Below, piece by piece: positions 38,408-46,435 of a DNA stretch of 64,000 nucleotides. The translations under genes were made by a program, and so were the position numbers. Under the pieces are notes generated by a model. The model did not search any database, was not told the origin of the DNA, and worked only from the letters and a program-made list of their open reading frames with translations. This DNA comes from Bacteroidales bacterium (GTDB lineage Bacteria; Bacteroidota; Bacteroidia; Bacteroidales; Tenuifilaceae), in the NCBI GenBank assembly GCA_013376985.1, contig JACABB010000022.1, forward strand, positions 27,286-91,285, read 5' to 3'. Position 1 is the stretch's first letter, and every line of letters starts with the position of its first letter.

Positions 38408-38435
38408 GGATTGCTTCACTGCGTTCGCAATGATG
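38408..38435 (-). repeat. Right inverted repeat of the GIY-YIG module (family 1)
   Basis: GGATTGCTTCACTGCG followed by TTCGCAATGATG. Its reverse complement aligns with the left repeats (CAT-GCGA-CG and GAAGC-ATCC). It begins 7 bp after the restored stop of the GIY-YIG gene, so the whole module spans 37997-38435 (439 bp). Confidence 0.75.
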
Positions 38436-38461
38436 TAATCTGGCATATAGAATAAATAAAA

Positions 38462-38487
38462 AACGGTTTCAAGCAAATGAAACCGTT
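38462..38487 (-). terminator. Terminator of the RRM gene
   Basis: AACGGTTTC (38462-38470) pairs with GAAACCGTT (38479-38487), a perfect 9-bp stem extendable by one pair. On the minus strand it is followed by six T, so it ends transcripts from the RRM gene at 38573. Confidence 0.8.
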
Positions 38488-38572
38488 CTAATTTTTAACA
38501 GATCTTTGAATCCTATTAATTTCGATTTGATGACCAATAAAAACTATTAGAAGTCTACCCTAAACAGCTTTA

Positions 38573-38980
38573 TTAGTAACTTGATCTGTGTCCACCACCT
38601 CTTTTGTTACCGCTGCCACCGCCTCTGTTGAAGCCACCTTCACCACGGTCTCTGTTGTAGCCGCCACCGCCGCCACCTCTGTTGAAGCCGCCGCCACCGC
38701 CGCCTCTGTTAAATCCACCGCTGCCGCCTTCTCTTGGCTTTCTTTCTTCAGACTCGTTAACAACGATAGTACGACCTTCGAGTTCAGCACCATTTAAATG
38801 TTCAATGGCTTTTTTTGCGTCCTCATCGTTTGGCATATCAATAAAGCCAAAACCTTTGCTTCTTCCGGAAAATTTATCAGTAATAATTCTTACTGAAGTA
38901 ACTTCACCATACTCTTCAAAGATTGCTTGTAAATCACCTTCTTCAATTTTAAAAGGTAGACTTCCTACAAAAATGTTCAT
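38573..38980 (-). CDS. RRM-type RNA-binding protein with glycine-rich tail
   Basis: A 135-residue protein. One RNA recognition motif fills residues 1-80, with RNP2 IFVGSL (3-8) and RNP1 KGFGFIDM (42-49). Residues 84-135 are a Gly/Arg/Asn tail of repeated GGFNRGGGG-like units (RGG-like), as in small RRM proteins of Bacteroidota and cyanobacteria. It probably binds single-stranded RNA broadly. The promoter and terminator are both visible, so it is monocistronic. GC-rich frames on the opposite strand through the Gly codons are artefacts. Confidence 0.93.
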   Translation of the reverse strand: MNIFVGSLPFKIEEGDLQAIFEEYGEVTSVRIITDKFSGRSKGFGFIDMPNDEDAKKAIEHLNGAELEGRTIVVNESEERKPREGGSGGFNRGGGGGGFNRGGGGGGYNRDRGEGGFNRGGGSGNKRGGGHRSSY

Positions 38981-39025
38981 GTTTAATTGAGTAATTTAGT
39001 CAATAAATGTAAAATTCAATTCTTA

Positions 39026-39057
39026 CAAAAGTAGACATTATTTTTATGTAAATTCAA
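39026..39057 (-). promoter_or_regulatory. Promoter of the RRM gene
   Basis: On the minus strand TTG (39057-39055), 21-nt spacer, TACTTTTG (39033-39026): an exact Bacteroidota-type promoter. It gives a leader of about 40 nt before the start codon at 38980. Confidence 0.7.
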
Positions 39058-39157
39058 GTAAATCAATAAGATTTTAGGTTTGTGTTAAAATATTTTCACG
39101 ATATCCATGTAAGATATTAATAATCAGTATAAATGTGAAATTATTCAGGTATTATAA

Positions 39158-39538
39158 TTATTTTATCATTACCAAAAGACTACCAGTAATGTAAGCAATA
39201 ATCCACCAAAAATATGCTATGGATGTGTAAATATGTAGAACCTTTGGAACTTCAAGGTTCAGCCTATAGTTTTTATAAAATCTCCAAATAAGGATTGTGT
39301 CAATAAGCATGAGTGCAAGTGCTGAGTAGCCTAATGAACCATGAAGGGTAAATGGTGATTTTGTTGAGCCCATAATCATGCATGCTGTTGCTGTTATGTC
39401 CAGTATAACACCGATGGTTAAAAAGGTCAGTATCTTTTTTGTGATATGTTTTTTTCTGCGTTCATTGAATACTGCAATTGAGTATGAAATTAATGCAAGG
39501 GTGACAATAAAAGCGCCGATCATTGAAATTGTTTTCAT
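39158..39538 (-). CDS. Four-helix membrane protein, HsmA/TIGR03987-like
   Basis: A 126-residue protein with four predicted membrane helices (about 3-23, 37-57, 66-86, 101-123). His31, His66 (TLHGSLGY) and His102 (VLHIYTS) lie at helix ends, a pattern that could ligate heme or metal, though this is inference. I recognise the pattern as a small conserved hypothetical family (TIGR03987). It starts 22 bp after the downstream HmuY-like gene of the heme-uptake operon and is probably its last gene, which adds interest to a heme-related role. Confidence 0.65.
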   Translation of the reverse strand: MKTISMIGAFIVTLALISYSIAVFNERRKKHITKKILTFLTIGVILDITATACMIMGSTKSPFTLHGSLGYSALALMLIDTILIWRFYKNYRLNLEVPKVLHIYTSIAYFWWIIAYITGSLLVMIK

Positions 39539-39560
39539 ATAGGTTGAGTGTTTTGATTGT

Positions 39561-40589
39561 TTAAATTGGTTGATTATTCAATTTGATAAACTCGAACGAT
39601 GGATATCCTTTAATACCATAGTGAGGATCGCCCTTTATACTGTTGTAGAAGCCAGTAAAACGTAACTTGTAGTAAACGTTATTCCTATCTTTTATAATAT
39701 AGGAGTAGTGATCTACAATGGAGTATATGTCGTTTTTATAAATTTTCCAATCGTAACCAATAGCATCTTTTTTTGTGGAGAATGTGTAACTATTTATATT
39801 GTTAAAATTGATTGAAGCAAAAGAAGTAATAGTGTCTTTGGCAACGGATAAACCATTATTAATAAGCACTCCACGAACAATATAGGGTGTAGGTACTTTA
39901 TTATCATCAAGTAGTATAGATGAGTATTTAGTAAAGCATAAGTCCCATAAATCCTTATCAGGTTGTTGCGTGTTTAAATTTCCTCCATTATCAAATGAGA
40001 ATTGCACAAAGTTTACCGATGTGTTTTTAGGTATTTGGAAATAATGCTCGTCTGTGTTATCAATATTTGCAAAGTGAATGTAATAGGTATTGTTCTCGAG
40101 TTTTTCGAAAATAATCTTTTTATAACCAAAAGAAATTCCATCCTCATTCACGCCCCTATTTATGATATATACTTTATTAAAGAAAACAGGATTAGATGGA
40201 TTGGTGAAATCAGCCCAATTTCCTATCGCTGTTGAATCGAGATTTCCATTTGAATTGTCGAATATCATTGTTGCAGCAGTATTGGAAATAACAGAATTAA
40301 AATCTGTTATACCAGTATTGCCAGCATACATGAATTTTGATGCATTCAAAATAATATGATACCCCGATGATGATGCTTCAAAACCTAAATCCCAATCGGC
40401 ATAATTGTTATGTGATACCACAACAGAATCCATTAGATTATAGAAGGTTTGGTATTCGTACATTGAGAATGGAATTTTAACCTCAATATTAGTTGCTGGA
40501 GTAGGTATGGGTTTTATTACAAAACTATTTTCGTCAAAGCAGCTTGTTAAAGCAAATGCTGAAAAGATGATAATGAAAATCCTGATCAT
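39561..40589 (-). CDS. HmuY-like heme-binding lipoprotein (second copy)
   Basis: A 342-residue lipoprotein (lipobox LTSC, Cys17). Repeated motifs such as YADWDLGFEASSSGYHIILN, DKDLWDLCFTKYSSIL, VRGVLIN and IGYDWKIYKND match the HmuY fold, a right-handed all-beta hemophore-like protein of Bacteroidota. Its start codon overlaps the stop of the TonB receptor by one base (TAATG), so the two are translationally coupled. It likely captures heme or another porphyrin at the cell surface for the receptor. Confidence 0.82.
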   Translation of the reverse strand: MIRIFIIIFSAFALTSCFDENSFVIKPIPTPATNIEVKIPFSMYEYQTFYNLMDSVVVSHNNYADWDLGFEASSSGYHIILNASKFMYAGNTGITDFNSVISNTAATMIFDNSNGNLDSTAIGNWADFTNPSNPVFFNKVYIINRGVNEDGISFGYKKIIFEKLENNTYYIHFANIDNTDEHYFQIPKNTSVNFVQFSFDNGGNLNTQQPDKDLWDLCFTKYSSILLDDNKVPTPYIVRGVLINNGLSVAKDTITSFASINFNNINSYTFSTKKDAIGYDWKIYKNDIYSIVDHYSYIIKDRNNVYYKLRFTGFYNSIKGDPHYGIKGYPSFEFIKLNNQPI

Positions 40590-42853
40590 TAATTAAAGAT
40601 ATTATAAGTTATTGATGTAAAGAAAACCCGACCATAGCCAACGGGGCTACCATCGCCTCCTGTATGTGGGGTATCGCCAGTAACACCCTTGCTAAGTACT
40701 ATCTTATTGTCAAGAAGGTTCTTTATTCCACAGGAAAAGGTTAGTTTGTTTGAAAGGAACTTTCGCATTAGTGAAATATCAATAGTATTATATGGATTGA
40801 TTGATCCGAATACTATTTGATTATTGGAATCTAATGAAGGGTTGAATTTTATTCCGGAATACTTATAATTTAAGTAAACCTTTACATCCAATTTTGGAAT
40901 TAGATAGGATGTGTTTATGCTTGCATCAGTTCCATATTTATACTTTCCTAATTCTTGATTTTTTTTATCTGTTGAGGCGTAAGTGCCTGTTTCGCCAAAT
41001 CCTAATCCAAAATCGAACCGGGGGTAGAAGCTATATTTAAATGCAACCTGTCCACCAAAAGTGTTGAAGTGGCTAATATTTATGTATTTATAGAATGTGC
41101 TTGCGGGTGAGGTAGTAATTGGTGCAAGGTAAATGATATTATTAATTTGGTTGTAAAACATGCTTAACTCAACATTGGTGAAATGGATTTTATCGGCTTT
41201 ATCGGTATTGAAGCTGAAGGAGAGATCAAAGTTGTTTCCTCTTTCTGCCTTTAATGTATCGTTTGGTCTGATATCGTGATTAACATCTTTAAAAAGTATG
41301 TAAAGCTCTTTAAGGGATGGTGCTCTATAACCTCTAGTATATGATGCTCTGATATTCATGAACGAAAGAGCATTCCATTTGACATTGATGGAAGGAACTG
41401 GGGGCGAATTAAATTTGGTATTGTAGGCATACCTAAATCCTGGTTGAATGCTTAGTTTTTTTCCTAAATTGAACATTAGGCTTGTAAAGATTGCATAATC
41501 ACCCATGGATTGCTTTTCATCAAGAATTCTTTTTCCCGAAGCAGTTTCGTAATTTAGGTCAATGCCAGATACAAAGTTGAAGATTTTATCGGGATTTTGA
41601 TTTCCAAAAATTAGTTTGTATGCAAATGCGTTGGAATTTGTTGTGTCGTTTGATGAGTTATCGTTAACCAATTGCGACGATGAATCTATAAAATCCTTAA
41701 GGTAGGTTAATTTTTTCCTTTCATAAAACGAATGAGAGCCCCAAACATTTAAGAAGTAATCGTTACCAATTTTAAGATTGTATTCTATACGATTTGAAAA
41801 TCGCAATGATTTAAACCAGCTATCGGTTGCATATCTAAAGGATGGTGCTAGTTGGTCTCCTTTATCAAGCAAACGTTCATTCATAAATGAGGATTGAAAC
41901 TTGATTTTGTAATTATCATGGTTGTAAACGTAGTAAAAATCTCCATTATATTGCTCTTTGGGTTTCCACGTTTGCGAGCGATTTTTATCAATGTTTTCTA
42001 AGTAAATCCCATTAAAAAAATTACGACCGCCCGAGAACGAAAAATTATTTTTACCACTTTTGAAAGCAACAATGCCATCGAAGTTATAGGTTCCCAAATT
42101 TTCTAAATAAGTATTTGCAGTAACTGTGTAATTTGAATGAAGATTTTCTTTGGTGATAATATTTATGGCTCCGGCAAGAGCATTACTTCCATAAACAACC
42201 GACATAGGTCCTTCAACAATTTCAACATGGTCTATATTATACAGGTTCAACTGGCTTAAATCGATATTTCCGCCCATTCGTCCAATTACTGGTACACCAT
42301 CTACTAAGATCTTAACATTATTGCCCGATAATCCCTTTAGCTTAAGACTACTGCCAAGAGCAGGATCGTAAGAGACCTGAAAATTAACTTCATCCTTAAG
42401 TATATCCGAGAGGTTTGATGCTGCTTTTAATTCGATTTTCCGTGAATCGATAACTTTAATGTTATAGATTGATTTATCCGCTTTTTGAGGAGTAAAATTA
42501 GCAGTTACAATCACCTGATCTAAATCAAAGACTTGAGGTGTAAGTGCTATCTGGTAGCTTTTGTTTGGCTGTAATGTATCTACATATGTTTTATATCCAA
42601 CGAAAGAAACTGAAACCAAAGCCTTGTTTTTACAGGGATTTTTAACAGCACCGTCCTTGTCGGATATATTATAAACCTTTAGATTTGATCCAAATTCTTC
42701 AAAGCAAACATTGGCAAAGGGAATAGTTTCCTTGTTCTTGGAGTCTATGATTACTACGTTTCCACTCTGACCATTAACCTTAACGGTAACAATAAAAAGT
42801 GAGATTAGTAGTATGAGGGTATTTTTCAAGTTTGAAATAGTAATCGCTGACAT
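40589..42853 (-). CDS. TonB-dependent outer membrane receptor, HmuR-like
   Basis: A 754-residue receptor. Signal peptide about 1-29 and a short carboxypeptidase-regulatory-like beta domain (about 30-112), then a plug (about 125-240: LKLKGLSGNNVKILVDGVPV, HVEIVEGPMSVVYGSNALAG, INIITKE) and a 22-strand-type barrel ending in Asn after VFFTSITYNIF. Flanked on both sides by HmuY-like lipoprotein genes, it is probably a heme or iron-porphyrin importer. The ligand is inferred from neighbours. Confidence 0.9.
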   Translation of the reverse strand: MSAITISNLKNTLILLISLFIVTVKVNGQSGNVVIIDSKNKETIPFANVCFEEFGSNLKVYNISDKDGAVKNPCKNKALVSVSFVGYKTYVDTLQPNKSYQIALTPQVFDLDQVIVTANFTPQKADKSIYNIKVIDSRKIELKAASNLSDILKDEVNFQVSYDPALGSSLKLKGLSGNNVKILVDGVPVIGRMGGNIDLSQLNLYNIDHVEIVEGPMSVVYGSNALAGAINIITKENLHSNYTVTANTYLENLGTYNFDGIVAFKSGKNNFSFSGGRNFFNGIYLENIDKNRSQTWKPKEQYNGDFYYVYNHDNYKIKFQSSFMNERLLDKGDQLAPSFRYATDSWFKSLRFSNRIEYNLKIGNDYFLNVWGSHSFYERKKLTYLKDFIDSSSQLVNDNSSNDTTNSNAFAYKLIFGNQNPDKIFNFVSGIDLNYETASGKRILDEKQSMGDYAIFTSLMFNLGKKLSIQPGFRYAYNTKFNSPPVPSINVKWNALSFMNIRASYTRGYRAPSLKELYILFKDVNHDIRPNDTLKAERGNNFDLSFSFNTDKADKIHFTNVELSMFYNQINNIIYLAPITTSPASTFYKYINISHFNTFGGQVAFKYSFYPRFDFGLGFGETGTYASTDKKNQELGKYKYGTDASINTSYLIPKLDVKVYLNYKYSGIKFNPSLDSNNQIVFGSINPYNTIDISLMRKFLSNKLTFSCGIKNLLDNKIVLSKGVTGDTPHTGGDGSPVGYGRVFFTSITYNIFN

Positions 42854-42895
42854 GCTTGGGAATATTCCATTTATTAGGTTTGATACTTTAATAAA

Positions 42896-42925
42896 TTGCA
42901 GGAATCAATTAGTTGATTCCTGCAA
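42896..42925 (-). promoter_or_regulatory. Intra-operon hairpin between HmuY-like gene and receptor gene
   Basis: TTGCAGGAATCAA (42896-42908), loop TTAG, TTGATTCCTGCAA (42913-42925): a perfect 13-bp stem. No clean T-run follows on the minus strand, so partial termination or mRNA protection is more likely than full termination. It would let the upstream lipoprotein be made in excess over the receptor. Confidence 0.6.
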
Positions 42926-42951
42926 CTGTATTTGTCCAATGACTGTAATAT

Positions 42952-44238
42952 TTATAACTCTTTAATGGTGAATGCTAGTACTCCAGTTGAAGAGCCTGCA
43001 AAACTGGTGAAGATTATTTTGTAAACCTTTCCAGCAACATTCTTAACAACAAAAACTCTATTTGTAGCAACATCGTAAGAGGTGCCGTTAAATGATTTCC
43101 AATCGTAACCAATAGTATTAATATCCAAGGAGAATTGATTATCGGTATAGGTAATGTTTGTAGGATCCGAAACTGTTAAATCAATTGCTTTTACACCAAT
43201 GTTTTGCAATACACCAGTTACAATATATGGTTTGGAACTACTTATATCTTCCCATTTTGTAAATAGTAAATCCCAAGTTGTTGCATCGGGTTCGCGATTT
43301 GCTATAAGTTGATTGTTTTGTAATGAGTAATATCCGTAGTTTGCTTTTGAGCCAGCCAAACTCATGTTGGAAACTATTTGAGGGCTAGAACCATCAATAT
43401 TGGCATAGCGGAAGGAATATTTCTGTAGTGATGAGAACTTTGTTTCAATCCAAATCTTTTTGAAAATTCCATTGCTAAGTTTTATAATGTATAAAACTCC
43501 GCCTTCAGCATTTTCAATATTGTGATTTACTGCATTATATATGCCCCAGCCATAGTTAGGATGACCTGTTGCATTAGCGTTAAATGCTCCAACTTCCCAA
43601 TCAGTATTAGAATTAGCTAATCTAGGCCAAGTACTATAACCTGTTGTATCAATTGCACCTGCCCAAGTCCATGTTTTGGGGTATAATTTAAGAATAGTAC
43701 CCGCACCGTTGGCTTCATTAATAATAATTGAAGAGCTACGGGTTGAAACGCTAAATGCGATATCCCAGTTAGTTCTTGGTACGGTTGCAACTACTCCATT
43801 TTTGAGGCTATAATAAACATCATTTGCATATCCTGCTCCAAGTGTTATGGTTTGATTTTTAACAACTGTTGAAAATGAAATGGATTGTCCATAACCTACC
43901 CCAACGCTATTTGTTGCAAAAGCACGAACATAGTAGGTAACGCCACCTTTTAAACCTTTAAGATTGATAACAAAATTATCTGAGGCTGATTTGTCAGTAG
44001 GAAGGCTATCGTTAATGGTAGGATTTTCCGATAATCCAATGCAAATACCTTTTAACTTGATAGTTGCTCCTCCAGTACTAGTAATCTTACCTCCGGTGGT
44101 AGCTGATGTGTCCGTAATATTTGTTATTTCAGTAGTTGTTATTACTGGTATGATTGGATTGTCCTCTTTTTTACAGCTAAAGATTGAAATTGTTATTGCA
44201 AAAATGATGAACGATGCAAATAGCAGTTTGATTTTCAT
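42952..44238 (-). CDS. HmuY-like lipoprotein with N-terminal FN3/Ig-like domain
   Basis: A 428-residue lipoprotein (lipobox IFSC, Cys22). Residues about 34-125 form an Ig/fibronectin-like domain (GGKITSTGGATIKLKGICIG, YYVRAFATNSVGVGYG). The rest is HmuY-like: VPRTNWDIAFSVSTRSSSII, DATTWDLLFTKWEDISS, VTGVLQNIGVKAIDL, TIGYDWKSFN. It is the first gene of the operon; the second HmuY-like protein lacks the FN3-like part, so the two may differ in reach or ligand. A near-palindromic operator candidate lies 25-41 bp upstream of its start. Confidence 0.82.
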   Translation of the reverse strand: MKIKLLFASFIIFAITISIFSCKKEDNPIIPVITTTEITNITDTSATTGGKITSTGGATIKLKGICIGLSENPTINDSLPTDKSASDNFVINLKGLKGGVTYYVRAFATNSVGVGYGQSISFSTVVKNQTITLGAGYANDVYYSLKNGVVATVPRTNWDIAFSVSTRSSSIIINEANGAGTILKLYPKTWTWAGAIDTTGYSTWPRLANSNTDWEVGAFNANATGHPNYGWGIYNAVNHNIENAEGGVLYIIKLSNGIFKKIWIETKFSSLQKYSFRYANIDGSSPQIVSNMSLAGSKANYGYYSLQNNQLIANREPDATTWDLLFTKWEDISSSKPYIVTGVLQNIGVKAIDLTVSDPTNITYTDNQFSLDINTIGYDWKSFNGTSYDVATNRVFVVKNVAGKVYKIIFTSFAGSSTGVLAFTIKEL

Positions 44239-44262
44239 TGGTTTATGGAATTTAGTTTTTAA

Positions 44263-44279
44263 TTTAAAATAATTCTAAA
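44263..44279 (-). promoter_or_regulatory. Near-palindromic operator candidate (Fur-like) upstream of heme operon
   Basis: TTTAAAAT - A - ATTCTAAA, two 8-bp half sites matching at 7 of 8 positions around a single centre base. The shape resembles 7-1-7 iron-regulator boxes, and its place just upstream of a heme-uptake operon suits Fur control. The factor is inferred. Confidence 0.4.
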
Positions 44280-44507
44280 CAACGTTGTAAAAGTACTTTC
44301 TGAATAGATTTGAATGCCTGTAAAACAGTTGATGTATATCATTTGTTTAACTGATTAAAAGATTTTAACAAATGAGAATACAAATTAAGTTGCATGATAT
44401 TAGATGATTAAACTTTAGGATTATAAATATTCAAGTTGCTTACAATACAAATTTTAACATTGCAGGATACTTGCAAAATAATCTACCTCTATTTTAAATA
44501 ATCAGTT

Positions 44508-44533
44508 TATATTTGCGCCTCTAATTTTAGAGG
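44508..44533 (+). promoter_or_regulatory. Promoter -7 box and leader palindrome of the ABC-F gene
   Basis: TATATTTG (44508-44515) matches the -7 box, and CCTCTAATTTTAGAGG (44518-44533) is a perfect 16-bp palindrome at the probable transcription start. No TTG is seen at normal spacing. The hairpin would sit at the very 5' end of the mRNA, about 110 nt before the start codon, where it could stabilise the message or act as an operator. Confidence 0.45.
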
Positions 44534-44643
44534 ATAGTAAAATTTATCTAAATCAAAACCCTTTGCTTAATAAAATGTTCTTAATCAATATACTCAAGAC
44601 ACTTTCAATGATTTTTAGTTTGAATTAATTCATAAGGATATAT

Positions 44644-46287
44644 ATGATTTCAGTAGACGGGTTAACATTAGAATTTGGCGGAACAACACTTTTTAAGGAT
44701 ATTGGTTTTTCGATAAATGAGAAGGATCGAATTGCGCTGATGGGTAAGAATGGTGCAGGAAAATCGACTCTTCTTAAGATTATTGCAGGCGAGCGAACAG
44801 CAACCCGCGGTCGAGTATCAGCACCTAAGGATGCTGTGATTGCCTATCTACCACAACATTTAATTACTGAGAATAAACGAACCGTTTTCGAAGAGGCATC
44901 TCAAGCTTTTGCAAAAATCTTTGAGATGAAGCAAGAGATTGAGAACCTTAATAACCAACTGGCTACACGAACTGATTATGAATCCGATAGCTACTATAAG
45001 CTGATTGAACAGGTATCAGCCCTTAGCGAAAAGTACTATTCTATTGAGGATATCAATTTTGATGCAGAGGTTGAAAAGATTCTTTTGGGATTAGGATTTC
45101 TTCGTGAAGATTTTACTCGCTCAACCAATGAGTTCAGCGGTGGATGGCGAATGCGAATTGAGCTAGCTAAGATACTGCTTCAGAAGCCCGATCTAATTCT
45201 TTTGGATGAGCCTACAAATCATATGGATATTGAGTCGGTACAATGGCTGGAGGATTTTTTGATAAGTAGTGCTAAAGCTGTTATCGTTATCTCTCACGAC
45301 CGTGCTTTTGTCGATAATATTACCACACGTACCATTGAGCTGACAATGGGACGAATTTACGATTATAAGGTAAACTATTCCAGTTACCTTGAGCTAAGAA
45401 AGGAGCGGAGAGGGCAGCAGCAAAAACAGTTCGATGAGCAACAGAAGATGATTGCTGAAACGCAAGAGTTTATTGAACGATTCAAGGGAACATATTCCAA
45501 AACTCTTCAGGTTCAATCGAGGGTTAAAATGCTTGATAAACTCGAATTGGTTGAGGTTGATGAGGAGGATACATCAGCACTTAGGTTAAAATTTCCCCCA
45601 TCGCCACGATCGGGAAGTTGGCCTATAATTGCAGAGGGTTTATCGAAGAGTTATGGAGATCATAATGTTTTCTCAAACGTAACAATTTCCATTGAGCGAG
45701 GGGAAAGGGTTGCTTTTGTTGGGAAGAATGGTGAGGGTAAGTCAACCCTTGTGAAAGCAATTATGGGGGAGATTGATTTTGAGGGTAAACTTGCACTTGG
45801 TCATAATGTTATGATTGGCTATTTTGCCCAGAATCAGGCTTCGCTTTTAGATGAAGAGCTAACCGTTTTCCAAACCATTGATGATGTTGCAAAGGGTGAT
45901 ATTCGTACCAAAATAAAGGATATTCTTGGTGCATTTATGTTTGGTGGCGATAATACTTCAAAAAAGGTAAAGGTGCTTTCTGGTGGTGAGAGAACCCGTT
46001 TGGCTATGATAAAGCTTTTGCTTGAGCCAGTAAACCTACTTATTCTAGATGAGCCTACAAATCACCTTGATATGAAAACCAAGGATATTCTAAAGAGCGC
46101 TCTGAAGGATTACGATGGAACGCTCATCCTTGTTTCTCACGACCGCGATTTTCTGGATGGATTAGTAAGTAAGGTTTATGAGTTTGGCAACAAAAGGGTG
46201 AAAGAGCATCTTTATGATATCAAAGGTTTCCTTGAGAAGAAGAAACTTGAGAATTTAAAGGAGTTGGAGAGGAAGAATCAGAAGTAG
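44644..46287 (+). CDS. ABC-F family ATPase
   Basis: A 547-residue soluble protein with two ABC ATPase domains and no membrane segments. Walker A GKNGAGKS (34-41) and GKNGEGKS (360-367), signatures FSGGW and LSGGE, and Walker B LILLDEPTNHMD and LLILDEPTNHLD are all intact. The interdomain P-site tRNA-interaction linker is present (about 245-310, ending LRLKFPPSPRSG). Such proteins act on the ribosome in translation control or antibiotic protection. The housekeeping YbiT/EttA-like group is the better fit; resistance specificity cannot be assigned. Confidence 0.93.
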   Translation: MISVDGLTLEFGGTTLFKDIGFSINEKDRIALMGKNGAGKSTLLKIIAGERTATRGRVSAPKDAVIAYLPQHLITENKRTVFEEASQAFAKIFEMKQEIENLNNQLATRTDYESDSYYKLIEQVSALSEKYYSIEDINFDAEVEKILLGLGFLREDFTRSTNEFSGGWRMRIELAKILLQKPDLILLDEPTNHMDIESVQWLEDFLISSAKAVIVISHDRAFVDNITTRTIELTMGRIYDYKVNYSSYLELRKERRGQQQKQFDEQQKMIAETQEFIERFKGTYSKTLQVQSRVKMLDKLELVEVDEEDTSALRLKFPPSPRSGSWPIIAEGLSKSYGDHNVFSNVTISIERGERVAFVGKNGEGKSTLVKAIMGEIDFEGKLALGHNVMIGYFAQNQASLLDEELTVFQTIDDVAKGDIRTKIKDILGAFMFGGDNTSKKVKVLSGGERTRLAMIKLLLEPVNLLILDEPTNHLDMKTKDILKSALKDYDGTLILVSHDRDFLDGLVSKVYEFGNKRVKEHLYDIKGFLEKKKLENLKELERKNQK

Positions 46288-46340
46288 TTTCTTGGATAAC
46301 TTGAATTATCATTTTAAAAGAAGATTTAAGAACAAGGAGT

Positions 46341-46380
46341 AACGAATATTGATTTAAGAAGTCTTAAATCGATATTCGTT
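46341..46380. terminator. Long hairpin between convergent ABC-F and NYN genes
   Basis: The arm 46341-46359 (AACGAATATTGATTTAAGA) pairs with 46362-46380 with a single T-G mismatch around a 2-nt AG centre. The stem is about 19 bp, and AT pairs continue outward. It probably works as a bidirectional terminator, though there is no distinct T-run. Confidence 0.65.
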
Positions 46381-46435
46381 ATTCAATATCCTTATAGAAT
46401 TGCTATAAATAGCATTTTAGGTAATATATTTAACG

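Larger units (their letters stand above)
44239..44643. other. Divergent control region between heme operon and ABC-F gene
   Basis: 405 bp, no coding frame. It holds the near-palindrome at 44263-44279, and the -7 box and perfect palindrome at 44508-44533. The middle part is AT-rich without recognised elements. Confidence 0.6.

Noticed and set aside
37892..38435. Repeats around the GIY-YIG gene as a CRISPR array
   Set aside because: Copies alternate in orientation, spacing is irregular, and no cas genes are present.
38588..38990. Two plus-strand frames opposite the RRM gene, one proline-rich
   Set aside because: They are the complement of glycine codons in the RGG-like tail.
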